From: Durusdinium trenchii
Taxonomy: Eukaryota > Sar > Dinophyceae > Suessiales > Symbiodiniaceae
Assembly (NCBI GenBank): GCA_963970005.1
Contig: CAXAMN010003780.1
Coordinates: 1,446,622 to 1,510,621, forward strand
DNA length: 64,000 nt
Direction: 5' to 3'
Shown here: positions 13,001 through 23,900 of the stretch, one piece after another
Layout: each line of letters begins with the position of its first letter
Numbering within the stretch: position 1 is the first letter of the stretch
Position numbers and translations under genes: made by a program
Notes under the pieces: model-generated
The model's database searches: none
Seen by the model: only the letters and a program-made list of their open reading frames with translations
Told to the model about the DNA's origin: nothing

Positions 13001-16000
13001 CCTAACCTAATAGCAATGGCCTCCACCTTCTACCAGACCCCAGTGTTGAAAGAGGGTTGGCTCATCCCAAATCTTTCAGGAGGGCTGAACAACAGCTGTT
13101 GCTGAAGGAACACGCCTTCTCCCCCCACGCTGATCTGTTCCGGCTGGGCTGGCTCCCCAGGCCCAAGCGCGACTGCCGTTTTGGTGATTGGACTTCTTGG
13201 CCACCTGGCGGATCCAATCCGAGCAGGGCTTGGGGGAAAACAGGTCGACAGCACCACTGGTCTCACAGTGAAAAAGCACACATGGAAGCACCGAAAAAGG
13301 ACACCCACAGATCCGATGTTCAACTTGGAAGGACTTCAAGCCGGCCAAAGGTGTCCTGTACCTCTTTCTTTGTGGCTTTTCTTTCTTTTTTCTTTTCACG
13401 CGGTGTTCCATGATGCAAACTGCTGCAAGTGGACCCAAGCCGAGGTCCGCTTGTCCAGTCACCTGCGGTGGAGGCTACGACAAGGAGTTTCGAAGAGGGA
13501 CACCAGAGAGGGGAGGCCTTGTGGTTTTGTGGAAGTGACAATCCATCAGATTTTGGTGCAAGTGAGTTCTCTAGGAGGTGCGTGCAGAGAGGGTTCAGCT
13601 CATCATGGGGTGGAATTGTTTTTGCAAATGTTCCCTTCTAACCTTCCGACCTTCCCGGAACCCGCTGCCCTTCGAGTGCAACTTCAGGATTCCCATCGGG
13701 GGAGGGTTCTCTGATTCACCTGGATTCACCCAAGATTCACCCAGGAACGTCCCAAGACAAGTCACCTGTTCGCCGCTGTCCTCGTCAGAAGGGATCCTTC
13801 AGAAGGGTCTGTGGCCAGAAGGTCTACAAGGGAAGTCAACGAAACCTCAAGAGTTCGAAGAGACTCCTGCAAGCTTCCCCTGACCTATACGGGAGCTTGC
13901 TGGAAGGTATAGGAAGCCCACTCAGTTCCCACCCGGTGGGCATTCCGTATCGAGCCTTTTCGCAGGAGCGAGGGCAAGTGAGATATCGGGTGGTCCTGCA
14001 GTTTGAGCAGGCGCAGCTGGCCCAGCTGGCGGCCCCAACAATGCTCATGCTCCCCAAAAGATGTGGCTGTGGAATGACATGTCGTCAGTGCAACGGACGG
14101 CATGATTTTGTTCGCCTTCCGCAGAAGAGGAAGAACAGGGTCTTCCTCCGACGAGTCGGAACAAATACATCCAAATTCGACGTCTCCAGGGTGGTGGCAA
14201 GCCTTGTGTTGGAGGAGCTTTCGAACTTCAGCCGGGTGTCTTAGCTGGTGCATGCAGCGGGTTCACAACTCGGTGAAGCGTTTTGACTCATGAACTACGC
14301 GACCCCTGTTGGTGTTTCATCCACCACTACCCGTTCGGAGTGAAAAGAGCTGAAAAGAGTCCAGTCACTGGACTCTCTGGGGTAGAGAGTGGAGCATTTG
14401 GTTTGCAGCATGTCCTTGGTCGTGGGGAGCCTCTTGCTGGAGCTGGTCCGTCTCAAGCAGAGAAAGGAGCATGCTCCAGCTTTGATTTCCCACAAACCTA
14501 CCAAAGAGGCCTCCAGACACAGGAACAAAGATTAACAAAGCACCCTGTTGCCTTCCAGCGAATTTGGGACCTCTCCAAGTTTTCGTGAAAAATGGTCGTC
14601 GGAGGCCCTGCGCGCTGGAGCGGTGTCCCGTGAAAGTGGATTGCAAATGGGGCGATTGGAGCCAGCTGCGTGCTCAGAGCGGCAGTCTTTCGATGTTCGA
14701 ACGGCTGAAATCGATTTTAGGCATTTCGCACTTTTTGGGAGGAAATCGTCGCGTTTGGGTGTAACATGGTGTAACCAGTTTCTTTTTTTAAAACATATAT
14801 ATATAGTATTTGATGACTGCTTTAGTTTGCAGCCACTCATCATTAAATAGCAGAGAGCGCAAACTTCCTGGTTCGTCACATCGAAGACATGGAGGAGCTG
14901 GTGTTGACGGTAAACATCGTTTGGTTATTCAAGGGAGACAAGGGTACTACGCCTGCTACGCCAAACGTATACCTAATTAGGACCTAACATTTATATAAAT
15001 GGATCACATGCTAGCATCCTCGTGATTTCCTAGGTCCTCTGGTTTCTAGAGACTTCACAGCGTGAATAGATCAACAAACAGTAAGTGCATCCCAGTTACA
15101 TATTAGTCTTTCACAATACAGTATCCTTCCTCGAACCTTTGGGACAGGCTGGGAATTCTTAAAGCATCCCACGCAACTATGGACATCACTGTTTCCTTTT
15201 ACCAAAACAGTCTTAACCCTGGGAGTCACTTTACAAGTGACCCGCAAAGGAACCTCCTAACTACTGTCGGTCGGCCTAACTACTGTAGGGTGGGACTTCG
15301 ACGTCTCAACGACCCATCCGCCGGTCCAGGCTCTCCGCGTGCACCGCCAGCTGCGGGGGTGGTATGGCCAGCCGCAGCCGGGAGGTGGTGCGACTGCCAC
15401 GGCACGGAGGCGAAGCCGGGCTGTTTCACCCGTTGGTTGGTGGGGGGAAGTTTGTTTCAAGTTTTGTCCTCCCCCTAAAATGGCTGTTTCACCTAAGCTC
15501 AGCTGTTTCTTGCGCTTCTGCCTTGTCATCAATAATCGCGCTCTTTTTACTGGTGGGGTTCTTCCGTTTGTTCTCATTTCTCTGATTTTCTCGACTCGGG
15601 CTGTCTTTGACCAATCTTTAGCCAGGGAAACGCTGCGAGAAGAACATCACCATGATGATTTCAGAGTGCAACACAGAGGTTTCTCGGGAGTCGCAGCTTG
15701 CACCTCCGGTTTGAGCTGAGGAGCTGTCGGCCTTTTGATGCCCGGTTGACCAAAAAACAAAGGATGTCTCCGCGGGTGCACTCGGGTTGCAGCACACGGT
15801 TTTGCTTGCCGTGAAGATCTGTTGCATAAACTTGTGGGTAAGGCCCCTTTGAGGACCGATTAGCCGCTGTGTAAGCGTTCAGAGCGGTGTGAGGGTAATT
15901 TTTGGGTCGGCAGCAATCTGACACAGGCTTGCCCCTCCACGATTCGCGATTGCGAGTTCAGCATGTGGAACGACTGGCAGGCAGATCGGCGGGTTTGGGG

Positions 16001-16447
16001 AGCTCAAGGGCTTTACAGGGCGCACTATCATGAGCAGATTGCGAGGGTATATAAACCTTGTTTTGATGTAACACTTGGTGAGCTCACAACAAGGAAGGGA
16101 GCATTAGCAGATTCTTTGACGCCGAACTTGTAAGATCCTACAGAAAGCCCTGCACAAACGAAGGGCCCAACGAAGGAAAGACAACTTCGATTTGCGAAGG
16201 CAAAGCTGTTCTTTGCACCAAAAGGTATCAATGGCCTCCTGCAACTCCACAGCAAATAGACAGGTGACCAGAGGTTCCGGATGTTTTTCTGGTTCCTTGT
16301 ATGAGACACCAAGGCAAAGCAGCAAAACCGCCCTTTCCTAGGCTAGGGCAGTCAATTGGCCCGCCGGCAGGGCTGTTCGTTGCCCTGTGGCGGAGGGCAA
16401 CAACATCGCAGCCGCATCATCCTGGTTGAGGCCGCCATCGCAAGCGG
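990..16447 (+). CDS. TSP1-repeat protein gene (span of scattered exons)
   Basis: Ten short exons read parts of thrombospondin type 1 repeats: W-x2-W-x2-W plus Cys, then C-x3-CGGG with R-x-R, then GGxPC. Such repeats usually occur in secreted or surface adhesion proteins. Exons fall in two main types. One carries the end of a repeat plus the start of the next (DCxFxDW). The other carries the CxxxCGGG core. They alternate in the proper order between 12.4 and 16.4 kb. The pair 15927-15980 and 16371-16447 joins exactly in frame through a GC-AG intron. Whether the exon at 990 and those from 6948 on belong to one gene is not proven, since ribonuclease HII exons lie between them. Start and stop were not found. 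No signal peptide or membrane anchor could be assigned. Confidence 0.6.
1069..3248. other. non-coding or unassigned stretch
   Basis: Open frames here (for example around 2182-2436, and the 177-codon minus-strand frame 2107-2640) match no family I know. A direct repeat of CATTGGCGGCGACCGTC lies at about 2572-2620. No supported gene. Confidence 0.4.
3249..3289 (+). CDS. ribonuclease HII/H2A-type exon (AASVIAKVTRDR)
   Basis: The frame reads IAAASVIAKVTRDR. This is the conserved AASIxAKVTRD block of type 2 RNase H, which cuts the RNA strand of RNA-DNA hybrids and removes single ribonucleotides from DNA. It ends at AG|GCCG, a GC donor, and continues in frame at 3965. Exons for the earlier GxDEAGRG motif were not found upstream. 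The N-terminal part is therefore missing, hidden in small exons I could not see, or lost. Confidence 0.72.
3805..3894. mobile_element. small TIR element (GTAGACTCTTGA family), copy 1
   Basis: Starts GTGTAGACTCTTGAT and ends CAAGCCTAC. Between them are TATGAAGAGG, CATGTCT and a G-run, as in the copies at 8426, 52653 and 59557. Its right end is diverged. It lies in the intron between the two RNase HII exons. No coding capacity. Confidence 0.6.
3965..4020 (+). CDS. ribonuclease HII/H2A-type exon (YPSYGFAAHKG)
   Basis: Joined to the exon ending at 3289 by a GC-AG intron, the protein reads VTRDRLMMKLDRRYPSYGF and then AAHKG. This matches the RNase HII pattern VTRDRLM-x-LD-x2-YPxYGFxxHKG without a gap. 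The exon ends at a GT donor (AAAG|GTGCG). The next exon, which should start YGT-x2-H, was not found. The gene may be broken or may use very short exons. Confidence 0.75.
4021..6947. other. non-coding stretch
   Basis: No supported exon. A GC-rich open frame at about 4640-4800 has no recognisable family. 5700-6060 is AT-rich. 6240-6560 is a degenerate GCTGA/CATGCTG repeat array. Confidence 0.4.
6240..6560. repeat. degenerate CATGCTG / CGCTGAGGTC repeat array
   Basis: Units such as CATGCTG, ACGCTGAGGTCTT and GTGCTGA recur every 10-20 bases with heavy divergence. The open frame across it (6362-6577) follows from the repeat and is not treated as a gene. Confidence 0.5.
6948..7011 (+). CDS. TSP1 core exon
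   Basis: After CGCAG the frame reads DSCSTSCGQGEQRRARRVV, the Cys-x3-CGxG plus R-x-R core of a TSP1 repeat. It ends at a GT donor (GAG|GTGCGG). The exon with the preceding Trp residues was not found upstream. Confidence 0.7.
7012..8233. other. intron-like stretch
   Basis: No supported exon. It contains a G12C13 homopolymer palindrome at 7725-7749. Open frames around 7167-7572 match no known family. Confidence 0.4.
7725..7749. repeat. G12C13 palindromic homopolymer
   Basis: Twelve G directly followed by thirteen C, a self-complementary tract. It could form a hairpin, or it could mark a sequencing or assembly junction. Confidence 0.9.
8234..8273 (+). CDS. TSP1 first-strand exon
   Basis: After GTGCCAG the frame reads ICEWATWSAWSDC, the typical W-x2-W-x2-W and first Cys of a TSP1 repeat. 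The matching core exon should follow, but the next one I recognise is at 12405. Confidence 0.7.
8426..8512. mobile_element. small TIR element, copy 2 (best preserved)
   Basis: The 87-base element has perfect 16-base terminal inverted repeats: ATGTAGACTCTTGATG at 8426-8441 and CATCAAGAGTCTACAT at 8497-8512. The interior has TGTGAAGAAG and CGAGGGGTT. No coding capacity, so it would be mobilised in trans. A target duplication is unclear. Confidence 0.85.
10207..10462. repeat. tandem GGTTGGAGGTCATCGGTATTA repeat with N gap
   Basis: Units of roughly 40 bases, GGTTGGAGGTCATCGG plus TATTAGGTTGGAGGCCATTG, are repeated several times. The 10-N gap at 10330-10339 is probably a collapsed array. CAATGGCCTCC, the reverse complement of part of the unit, also occurs in the CTAGTAGC-type repeats. 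Confidence 0.85.
12041..12070. repeat. (GA)n microsatellite
   Basis: Interrupted GA dinucleotide tract. Confidence 0.9.
12405..12482 (+). CDS. TSP1 middle exon (R-x-R to GGxPC)
   Basis: After GGCCAG the frame reads ERHRRVAAAAIAGGQPCEGP, the R-x-R strand and the GG-x-PC-x-G turn of TSP1. It can end at a GC donor (AAG|GCTG). Confidence 0.78.
12883..13027 (+). repeat. CTAGTAGC-type dispersed repeat
   Basis: Repeated CTAGTAGCGTCCTTGCTC, CTAGTAGCGATGCCCTTTGC and TAGTAAGGCCAGGAGC, ending in TAGCAATGGCCTCC. The order is the same as at 44199-44336. Confidence 0.85.
13161..13202 (+). CDS. TSP1 linker / first-strand exon
   Basis: After CTCCCCAG the frame reads PKRDCRFGDWTSW, the end of one TSP1 repeat (RDC) and the start of the next (W-x2-W). 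The 3' limit is approximate. It reads on sensibly into SACPVTCGGG at 13445. Confidence 0.72.
13445..13510 (+). CDS. TSP1 core exon
   Basis: After CCGAG the frame reads SACPVTCGGGYDKEFRR, the C-x3-CGGG core with the basic strand. The end is uncertain (between about 13496 and 13520). Confidence 0.75.
14599..14665 (+). CDS. TSP1 repeat end plus next repeat start
   Basis: The frame reads RRPCALERCPVKVDCKWGDW, then SQ. It has the two C-terminal cysteines of one repeat, DC, then W-x2-W of the next. Borders are approximate. Confidence 0.72.
15330..15419 (+). CDS. TSP1 core exon
   Basis: After GTCCAG the frame reads LSACTASCGGGMASRSREVV, then RLPRHGGEAG. This is the C-x3-CGGG core, R-x-R strand and GG turn. 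It probably ends at a GC donor (CCGG|GCTG). Confidence 0.78.
15927..15980 (+). CDS. TSP1 repeat end plus next repeat start
   Basis: Between ACACAG and a GC donor (CTGGCAG|GCAG) the 54-base frame reads ACPSTIRDCEFSMWNDWQ, the last Cys residues of one repeat and the Trp strand of the next. It joins in frame to 16371. Confidence 0.82.
16371..16447 (+). CDS. TSP1 core exon
   Basis: Joined after WNDWQ, the frame reads GCSLPCGGGQQHRSRIILVE, then AAIASG. This gives the continuous TSP1 core W-x-G-C-S-x-P-CGGG with R-x-R. It ends at a canonical GT donor (GG|GTGAGT). The following GGxPC exon was not found, so the gene's end is unknown. Confidence 0.82.
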
Positions 16448-17255
16448 GTGAGTCGTGCGATCGCAAGGGAGGGGCGAGCCCTTTCCCAAGGTGCGAAGGG
16501 TGTGTGTGCAGCGAAAGTGATGGTCAATGTAAACCAGATGTGTTGGAACCCGTTTTCGCGGCATATCTGAAGTTGCAATCTCAAGATGAAACAACGGTAA
16601 TTACATGTAATTACTGTACTTCATTCTTTCTTTTGAGAATGCACAGATAGATTTACTTCCCAAGTGCAGAGGAGCGAGGAGCGCTGTCTTCAGGTAGGTG
16701 CTAGGCTGTTCGAGGTGATCTACAAGTCATCAGGTCCCAGGTTGAATTCTTTTGATCCGCTGAACTGACCCCATGTCATCCCAAGATGCCTTTTTGGCCC
16801 AGAGCGACGTGCCTCTACATGAGACTTTTTCTCGCCCGACTCAAACCAGAAGTGTTCCCAAACCCAGTCCGGAGAAAGGGTTGATGTTGGTAGATGAGAC
16901 TCACATAGACACATGCCTGTTGTAAAGTTTGCTTGCGGTGAGGTTGCAGGGCTGTTGATGCGCGTGAACAGGGGACATTTCAAGATTGTACTGCCTTCTC
17001 TTTCGCGGCCAGATACTCTAGCCAGCGGGATGTGGTTGCCCTCGCTTCATTCTCGGAGACGGCTGATTTTCTTTTCGGGGGTCACTTCGGAGCAAGGAGA
17101 TCTGGCTTTGTGACTAAAGTTTCTTCCACACACCAGCACCCTCCAACAGGTCTCCTGAAAGGAGGGTTGTTGGGCTCTAAGAGGTCTCAATTGGTACCTC
17201 CTTTGTCTTTCCTTGGGTGTTGTGCTGGGGGTCTGACTCATGCCGTATCGACGCC
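16448..17255. other. stretch between the TSP1 exons and the M16 gene
   Basis: No exon I can support. It should hold the end of the TSP1 gene, if that lies here, and the start region of the M16 gene. I saw no promoter motif I could defend and no spliced-leader relic. Confidence 0.35.
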
Positions 17256-17350
17256 ATGACGTCCGACGGGCCTCCTGCCAAGCGCCCGCGTGGCCCGTGG
17301 CGGACGGTGCCCGAAAAGTCTCCGAACGCCACTCGCAGAGGCGAACAGAG
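17256..17350 (+). CDS. M16 exon 1 (initiator Met)
   Basis: ATG at 17256 starts MTSDGPPAKRPRG, followed by the M16A N-terminal block PEKSPNATRR (family pattern KSPxDxRxY). It ends at a GT donor (CAGAG|GTGAAA). The exon with the expected NGL motif was not found before 19775. Confidence 0.62.
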
Positions 17351-20300
17351 GTGAAACGTGGGGATATGGAGGATCCGAGAAAAACCGCATCACTCAGTCG
17401 ACGCAGCTATTCAGGTTTCTTTCGAGTTTCTGGAGCAGGGAGGGTTGTTGGGTTGGAGGTGTTTCTTTTTTTAAAGTTTTGGTAAGGTCTGCAGTGATGA
17501 CCTGTTGGGAGGTTCGGGTTGTATAGTGGAAACCTGCTTCAAGTCTTTTTGTGGCGCTGCCGGTTCATCAAAGAATTGTTTCTACAGTCCCTGAAATAAT
17601 CATGTATATAAGTGGAAAAGGGCCCCTTGGATTACCACTTTCCCCTGCACGCCGACGCACCCCCTTGACGAAAAGTCGGGGTATGACTCGGTATGACTAT
17701 GTAAAATGAACCGGAATGAACGTGAGACCGTCTGCTTTGGATTCAGACCAAAAAGAGAGAGGAAATGAGACACATGAAACAACATCACCAACAGGTGGGG
17801 TTTTAGGGAGTGCAACGCAGTGGAACACAAGCTGTTCACGCTCTCTAATTGACAGCCAGAAGCTTCCCACTTGGTACCCTTCACGATCGATGGGAGCCCC
17901 GGTTGGGTTCAGAGGCTTTCTGCGACCCAACCACCTTCGGCCAAGCAAAGTGTCGCAGCGAGAGACAGACAGACTCGAGCTAGGATCAGTTTGCCTACCG
18001 CTGGCCCCTCGGCGCAAGCCTGAATTCGGATGGATTTGGCACTTTGTGTCCAATTCTATAGTCTGTGGAGGGCCGTGTGACTTCGTGTGACTTTGAAGTC
18101 GTTTTCCCTCGATGTTTTCATCTGACTCAGGTTCTCAGGATCCCATGAGATTACAGATTTGGATGAGATTCTTACAAGTGACTAGCTGAACACATGTCTG
18201 GGTCAAGTGTGAGAGAACGTGAGGCTCTGCTCGGTCGTTTTGGTCTCCACAGCAGTTCGTCGGGGTGCTTCGAACGGTGCTTCGAACGGACCGTGTTCGA
18301 TGGCCAACGGCTCTGGTCATCGGGTCCTTCCGGGGGCGAGTAAACATGAAACCTGCGGGTCAACCCTGATCCCCGGAGAATCACCTCGTCCAAGCACAGC
18401 TGGGTTTTCAACGATTTAGCACCTGCTTGGACTGAAAACAAGCTTTGCAGCTTATCATGTCTATAAACAAGCTGGTTTGTTGCATTCATTTCAGTTCAGG
18501 TGACCAGAGTCCTGTGTGTCGAAGACACTTCTCATGTGTATCGACGTATCGAATTCCATGAGGTTGGCCTTTGAGAATGGAGTAGAAGTGCTCCTTGCCA
18601 GATCCTTGAGGGCGGGAACTACAGAAAAAGAACCTCTCCTTTTTGAATTATAAGCAGTGTCTATATTCCTGTGCTTGTAGGGATGTCAACAGATTATCAT
18701 ATTTGTTTGATAAGTTTTGAGTGGAGTGCATCTCGATGCACGGCCTTCAACGGTGGGATTCTGCAACCTGATACCGAGGGCAAGTCAGAAAGTCTACTAT
18801 GCAACGTTCTGCACCGCAGGCTGTAGCAGGAGCAAGGTTAGCATTGACAGTGCCGAAAGCGAGCGTAGAATCAATCGTTTGATCATGTGGAGAGTTATGG
18901 CAGCTGCCGGTCTCAGCTGAGAGCTTTCATTTCGGGTTTCATGGGGGTTGCTGAGTTCACATCTGTAGGTGTCACTGTTTCTTTTCTATTTGACTGGACA
19001 GTTGGATGGCATGATGGTGCTGGCATCCGAAGAGTTTTCCACATCTTTTGGGAGCGGTCTTTCCAAGTTGGAACATGCCTATTGTAAGCTTCGCAGTTCA
19101 GCTTTAACATGGAGAAACATTGGTCCTCCACTGCTCTGGTCGAAAAGCGGGCCCCAGATGCCCCGAACTCAGCACAAACTCGCTTGTGGGGCATGTTCAT
19201 TGTTCATCATGTGCTTTCTTTTGTCCCGAGGTCTCCAGTGATGACCAGAAGAAGAGTCGCAGCGCAGCTGGGTTTGTTTTCACAGAGAGTTGCCGGCACA
19301 TATTGGTTGGTTGAGACCGTGGGAGTTACAGTGAACATCCAACTGATGTGTTTTGGGAGCTATGAAGGCCACCACGAAACATGGCGCGACTGGGCAACAT
19401 CCAACAACCATGAAACATGGATTGCAAAGAGCGCCTTTGAAGGGGTCTGGGCACTTTTTGGGAGTTTTAAGGTAGTGAGCACTTTTTGAAGATTTTGTTT
19501 TGCACCCCTCTATGCTTCTGAGTTGACACGTGCGGTGGGGTAGTGGTGTTCCACGGACGGCTGAAGGCCCGCGAGGTCGAAGCTGCGGTCGGCCCGACGG
19601 AAAAGGGCAGGGCGAAGGTCCCCCACTTCGAGCGGATCGGCCAGCACTCTGGATTTGGATCAGCACTGACCAGCCCTTTCAGAAACTCACAGACCACGCC
19701 TGGTAGAGGAAGATCATTTGAACCAGCTCTGGAAGTTTCCATCATTCTCTTGGAGCAGCATGATATGCTCCGAGGCATGCGCCTGCGCGGTGCAAGCCGG
19801 ATCCTTCAACGATCCATTCAGCTGTCAGGCCGGATCTGCCAGCCCCCCAGCATATTGCATGGATGTGGGGATGATGGACTACAGTATGAGCCTCCTGACG
19901 GTAGGTGAGCAAAGATCAAATCATCAAATCAACGCAAAGCAGCAGTTCTTGAACATCAACTAGTCGTAGAGCAGCCCAAAGACCAAACTGCTTGAGAAGT
20001 GCCGCTCAAGAGCGGTGGAAGGCTCCGCATGGAACGGATCTTCATGGCCTCTTGACGACGGCAGCCACTCCCCCCGCCGTCGGGGATCTTGCGTCGATCG
20101 TGAGGGTTGGCGTTTCACTGGAGGGCTTGGCGCATTACCTGGAGCACATGCTCTTCATGGGCAGCAAGAAGTATCCAGGTGCACACGATTTCGGAAAAGG
20201 AGAATGGGTGAACACCCGTTGGGGCGAGCTGGTCATTGTCTCATCGTCCATTACCAGTCCTAGACATGGGAAATGACCAGGGGACGCTCACCCAAATCTA

Positions 20301-20861
20301 TTGCCAGCTCTTACAGAGCCAAAGCTACTTTTTGAGAGCCTCCATTTGTTAGTCACTCTAACATCTAAAGTCCTCAATCCCAGCAGCTCAATCATCCACT
20401 CAATCGCACCACCCCCCTTTCCCCCGCAGTCAATCTCTCCACCGGTCGCGCGTCGCTCACTGATTGAGGTGAGGATGAGATGGAAGCCTTCCTCTCCAAA
20501 CATGGGGGCTCAAGCAATGCCTTCACAGATTGCACCATGACAGACATCCTAGATCAGTCGAGCGCCAATGGTTTTTTTCAATTGCGGGACCATTCGCCGG
20601 AAGTTGGCGTGGTAGCAAAGCCACGAAGCGGTGGACCTTATACCTGATTCCCCAACATCAACCACTTAGGGAGGAATGCTCTTCTGGCATCCTTGTTGGG
20701 AGATTTTAGAATATCCTGGAAGACCACACATGCACTGGAGTATCTCCTCACACAAGTGCTATCAGGTAATTTTGTCCGGTGCAAAAGGACCTGTTCGTTC
20801 TCATCATTCACAATTTTCAAGATTTGCATCCCCACAATAAGCTACTAGTAGCAAAGGGTTG

Positions 20862-20900
<39 letters not shown>

Positions 20901-23900
20901 GTTGCTCCTGGCCTTACTACTAGTAACAAGAACGCTACTAGTAACATGACATCCCCAGTTCCCTGAGGACCATGAAGACGTTGGACCCTGCGTTTGTTCG
21001 GCCTTTTGGCTTTCGGCGCCGGTGGCCCCAAGGCCTCGGCACCAAGGTACCCATACCTGCTACTACTTCGAGGTCAAGAAGTCCGCGCTTCACCAGGCAG
21101 TGGACTTGCCCCTCGGAAGGTCGGAAGGTCGGTGTTTCCACGGCCCGAGCCCGGTACACATGGATGGCAAGTGATCTGGTGGGGCGCCCTTGAAGTTTTG
21201 CCGACGTCTTCTGGGAGCGCGGTCTCGTCTTCTGTCACACGCACCAATTCAAGCACGGCTTCCGGGCCCGGCAAAGCCCACACGAAGGCATTGTGAAAAG
21301 AATGGGACGACTATGTATATATTAACATTGAAATGACATTGACATTGACATTACAGAAAATAGGTAATATTGACATTGAATGACATTGAGATGTATTGAT
21401 ATGTATATTAATATGGCGGAAAATGTGTTTCTACTGTACAAAGAGGGTTTCTATCGGTTTCCCACTTCCAGGTTTGCTCCGGACACGGCCCCCCGCCGCC
21501 TGAGAGACCTGTGTAGTCCCCTGTTATAGGAATTGAAGACAATGCCAAACAACATCTTGACAGTATTGTTATTGTTACTATATTTTTGTTTTTTTGGTTG
21601 TTAACATTATGTGCTTTCTACCTGTTTTTCGCACTTTGACTTTGACGGACAATGCCATCGGAAAAGAGATTCCATAAGAATTACTCGCTTGTAGAACTCC
21701 CGTCCAGTGACAATGAATTGCTTTGAGGGTGTATTTGATAAAAGAGTTCCAATCAATATAGAATACCTGACAATTTTCCCTAAGCGAGATGTTTGCCAAT
21801 CGAATGCATGAGACACTTGGATTCGGGCGGGGCGATCTTTCAAAACAACCACAAAACAACCGGGACCCTCCCAAGCATGTCCCGTGGTTTCTCACCCTGA
21901 GGGCACCTCAAACAGCCCAGGCTGGCTCAGTTCTTCGTGGCCCCGCTCCTCAAAACAGACTCCGCGGAGAGGGAACTGCAGGCGACTCTTCAGTGCCATC
22001 GGTGGCGCGGTGGCCCGAATTGGGCCCGGCCCTGAACGTCCGGAACTGGACTGAAACGAACCCCACGAGTGGCACAATTCACCACGACTGGGACTGTTGG
22101 GGTCAAATGAGTCATTTGTCCGGAGGTCCACCGATGCGCGTTGAAACAGTGTGGTTGAAACAGCGCGCTGGTGACTCTGCCCTTTCAAAAAGGAAAAAAC
22201 ACGGACCACAGACGGAGTAGAGAGTATTCAATTGGACATCACTCACCTATACTTCTGTTGGCAATGGATGCACTATTCTTTTTGGTGGAATTTCTCCAGC
22301 ATGGAAAACCGATCTGTCCTGACGGTGTGATGCACTCAAAGAAAAGGAACGCCCACATCGGTGGGCTGGTCCATTCCCTTTCTTCACCCCAATTGACCTC
22401 GACAGACCTGTTGCATTGGCTTCTTCGATCCTGCACCGGCCCGACCGAACCGGTCACCCGGTCGGGGGCGGACCAAGACGGCGTCCGAGTCGCGCCGAGC
22501 CGATCGAGGCGATCGAGTCGGAGTTCCGGCTCACGCAGAACAACGACGACTCGCGCTTGGAAGGGCTGCTGAGCCACTTCGTGGCGCGGCCAAGACGGTC
22601 TGGGATGAGAGGGGAGGCTGCGTATGAGGATGGCTGAGGTCTGAAAAGGTGGTTGAAAGGAAGTTCTTCCTCCTTTCATCGGCGAGAAGATTGCGGTCCC
22701 AGCCTGTGAGGACCAGTTGGACCGAATTCTGGAGCTGAGACACTTGCCGTTGTGAGGCCCGCTGGCCCTTCAAGTGCTTTGGGTGGGGCAATCTCCGAAG
22801 CCTAAAGGCACGGGGGAGTGGGTCCACTCTTGGCTGCCGGATTCGATGGAATTGACTATTTAGTGTGTGACTGTTGCTGCGAAACGGGAATCCTAGATTT
22901 TCTTGGCCAACCGAAGGCTTAGCCCGCATAGTATCTGCAGGAGTGGGACCTGATATTTTGCGGGGCTTCAACTGCCCTCACTAGAGGTTCATTCCTTGAC
23001 TAGCACTGTAGTTTCACACGACTGCTGGCATGGTCTCGCAGTTTTTTGCCAATCAAGCGCTCTGCAGAGGGCTTTGCGGAGGGCTCTTCACTGTCACGTG
23101 TGGCACCTCTGGAAGAGCACTTTTAGTCAGCACAGACAGACATGGCATGCTGTGCACAACCGGATGATGCGGAGCTGGTGGCTGTTGAGGCCTTCAACGT
23201 GAACTTGGAGCCGGAAGGACGGAGGGAGGGTTTTGCGATCGATCCGGACAGCGCTTCCATCACAGCTTCCATTTGGGACCGTAACCTTGGTTTTGTTAGC
23301 GACCTGTCTGGTTTTGCCACGAACAGCGCCTGTTGCTTAGTTGCTTGTGGAGGTGAAGTAAAGATTGAAGAGCTCACTCAGCAAGTGCCACTTGTGACTG
23401 CAGACAAGTCAACTCGAGTATTTTCTGCTGTGTCCCACCAGACTTCCAACAAAACGAGCGCGTTCGGGTCAATGGCAGAAGTAACATGAAGTAACAAGAC
23501 GAAATCGAGACTGCAGTCGTTTGACTCTGGTTCCCAAGGTCCACCATGAAAGCGCAGCTCGAGAAGCAAGATGCTGAGATGGGAAGGCAAGGGATGGCCA
23601 TTGAACTGCAGGCAGTTGAGATCAAGCAGTTGAAAGCCCAGTGTGAGCAGCTCGGTTCCGAATGGAAGGTGCTGAACGACAGAGTCTCTGAGTAAGTAGT
23701 ACAAAGCTTCCAGTATGTTCATCGGCAACAGAACTTCTTGCCGAAAGATATGGAAGGCAACGAGATCACCTTTCATGCATATAATATATATATATATATA
23801 AATAGTAAGAAGAGGCTTTTTCATGTCGCTTGTAATGAATCATGTCCTTTAAATATATCGCACAAATAATAGGCATACCCCAGAACCTATATAAGTACAA

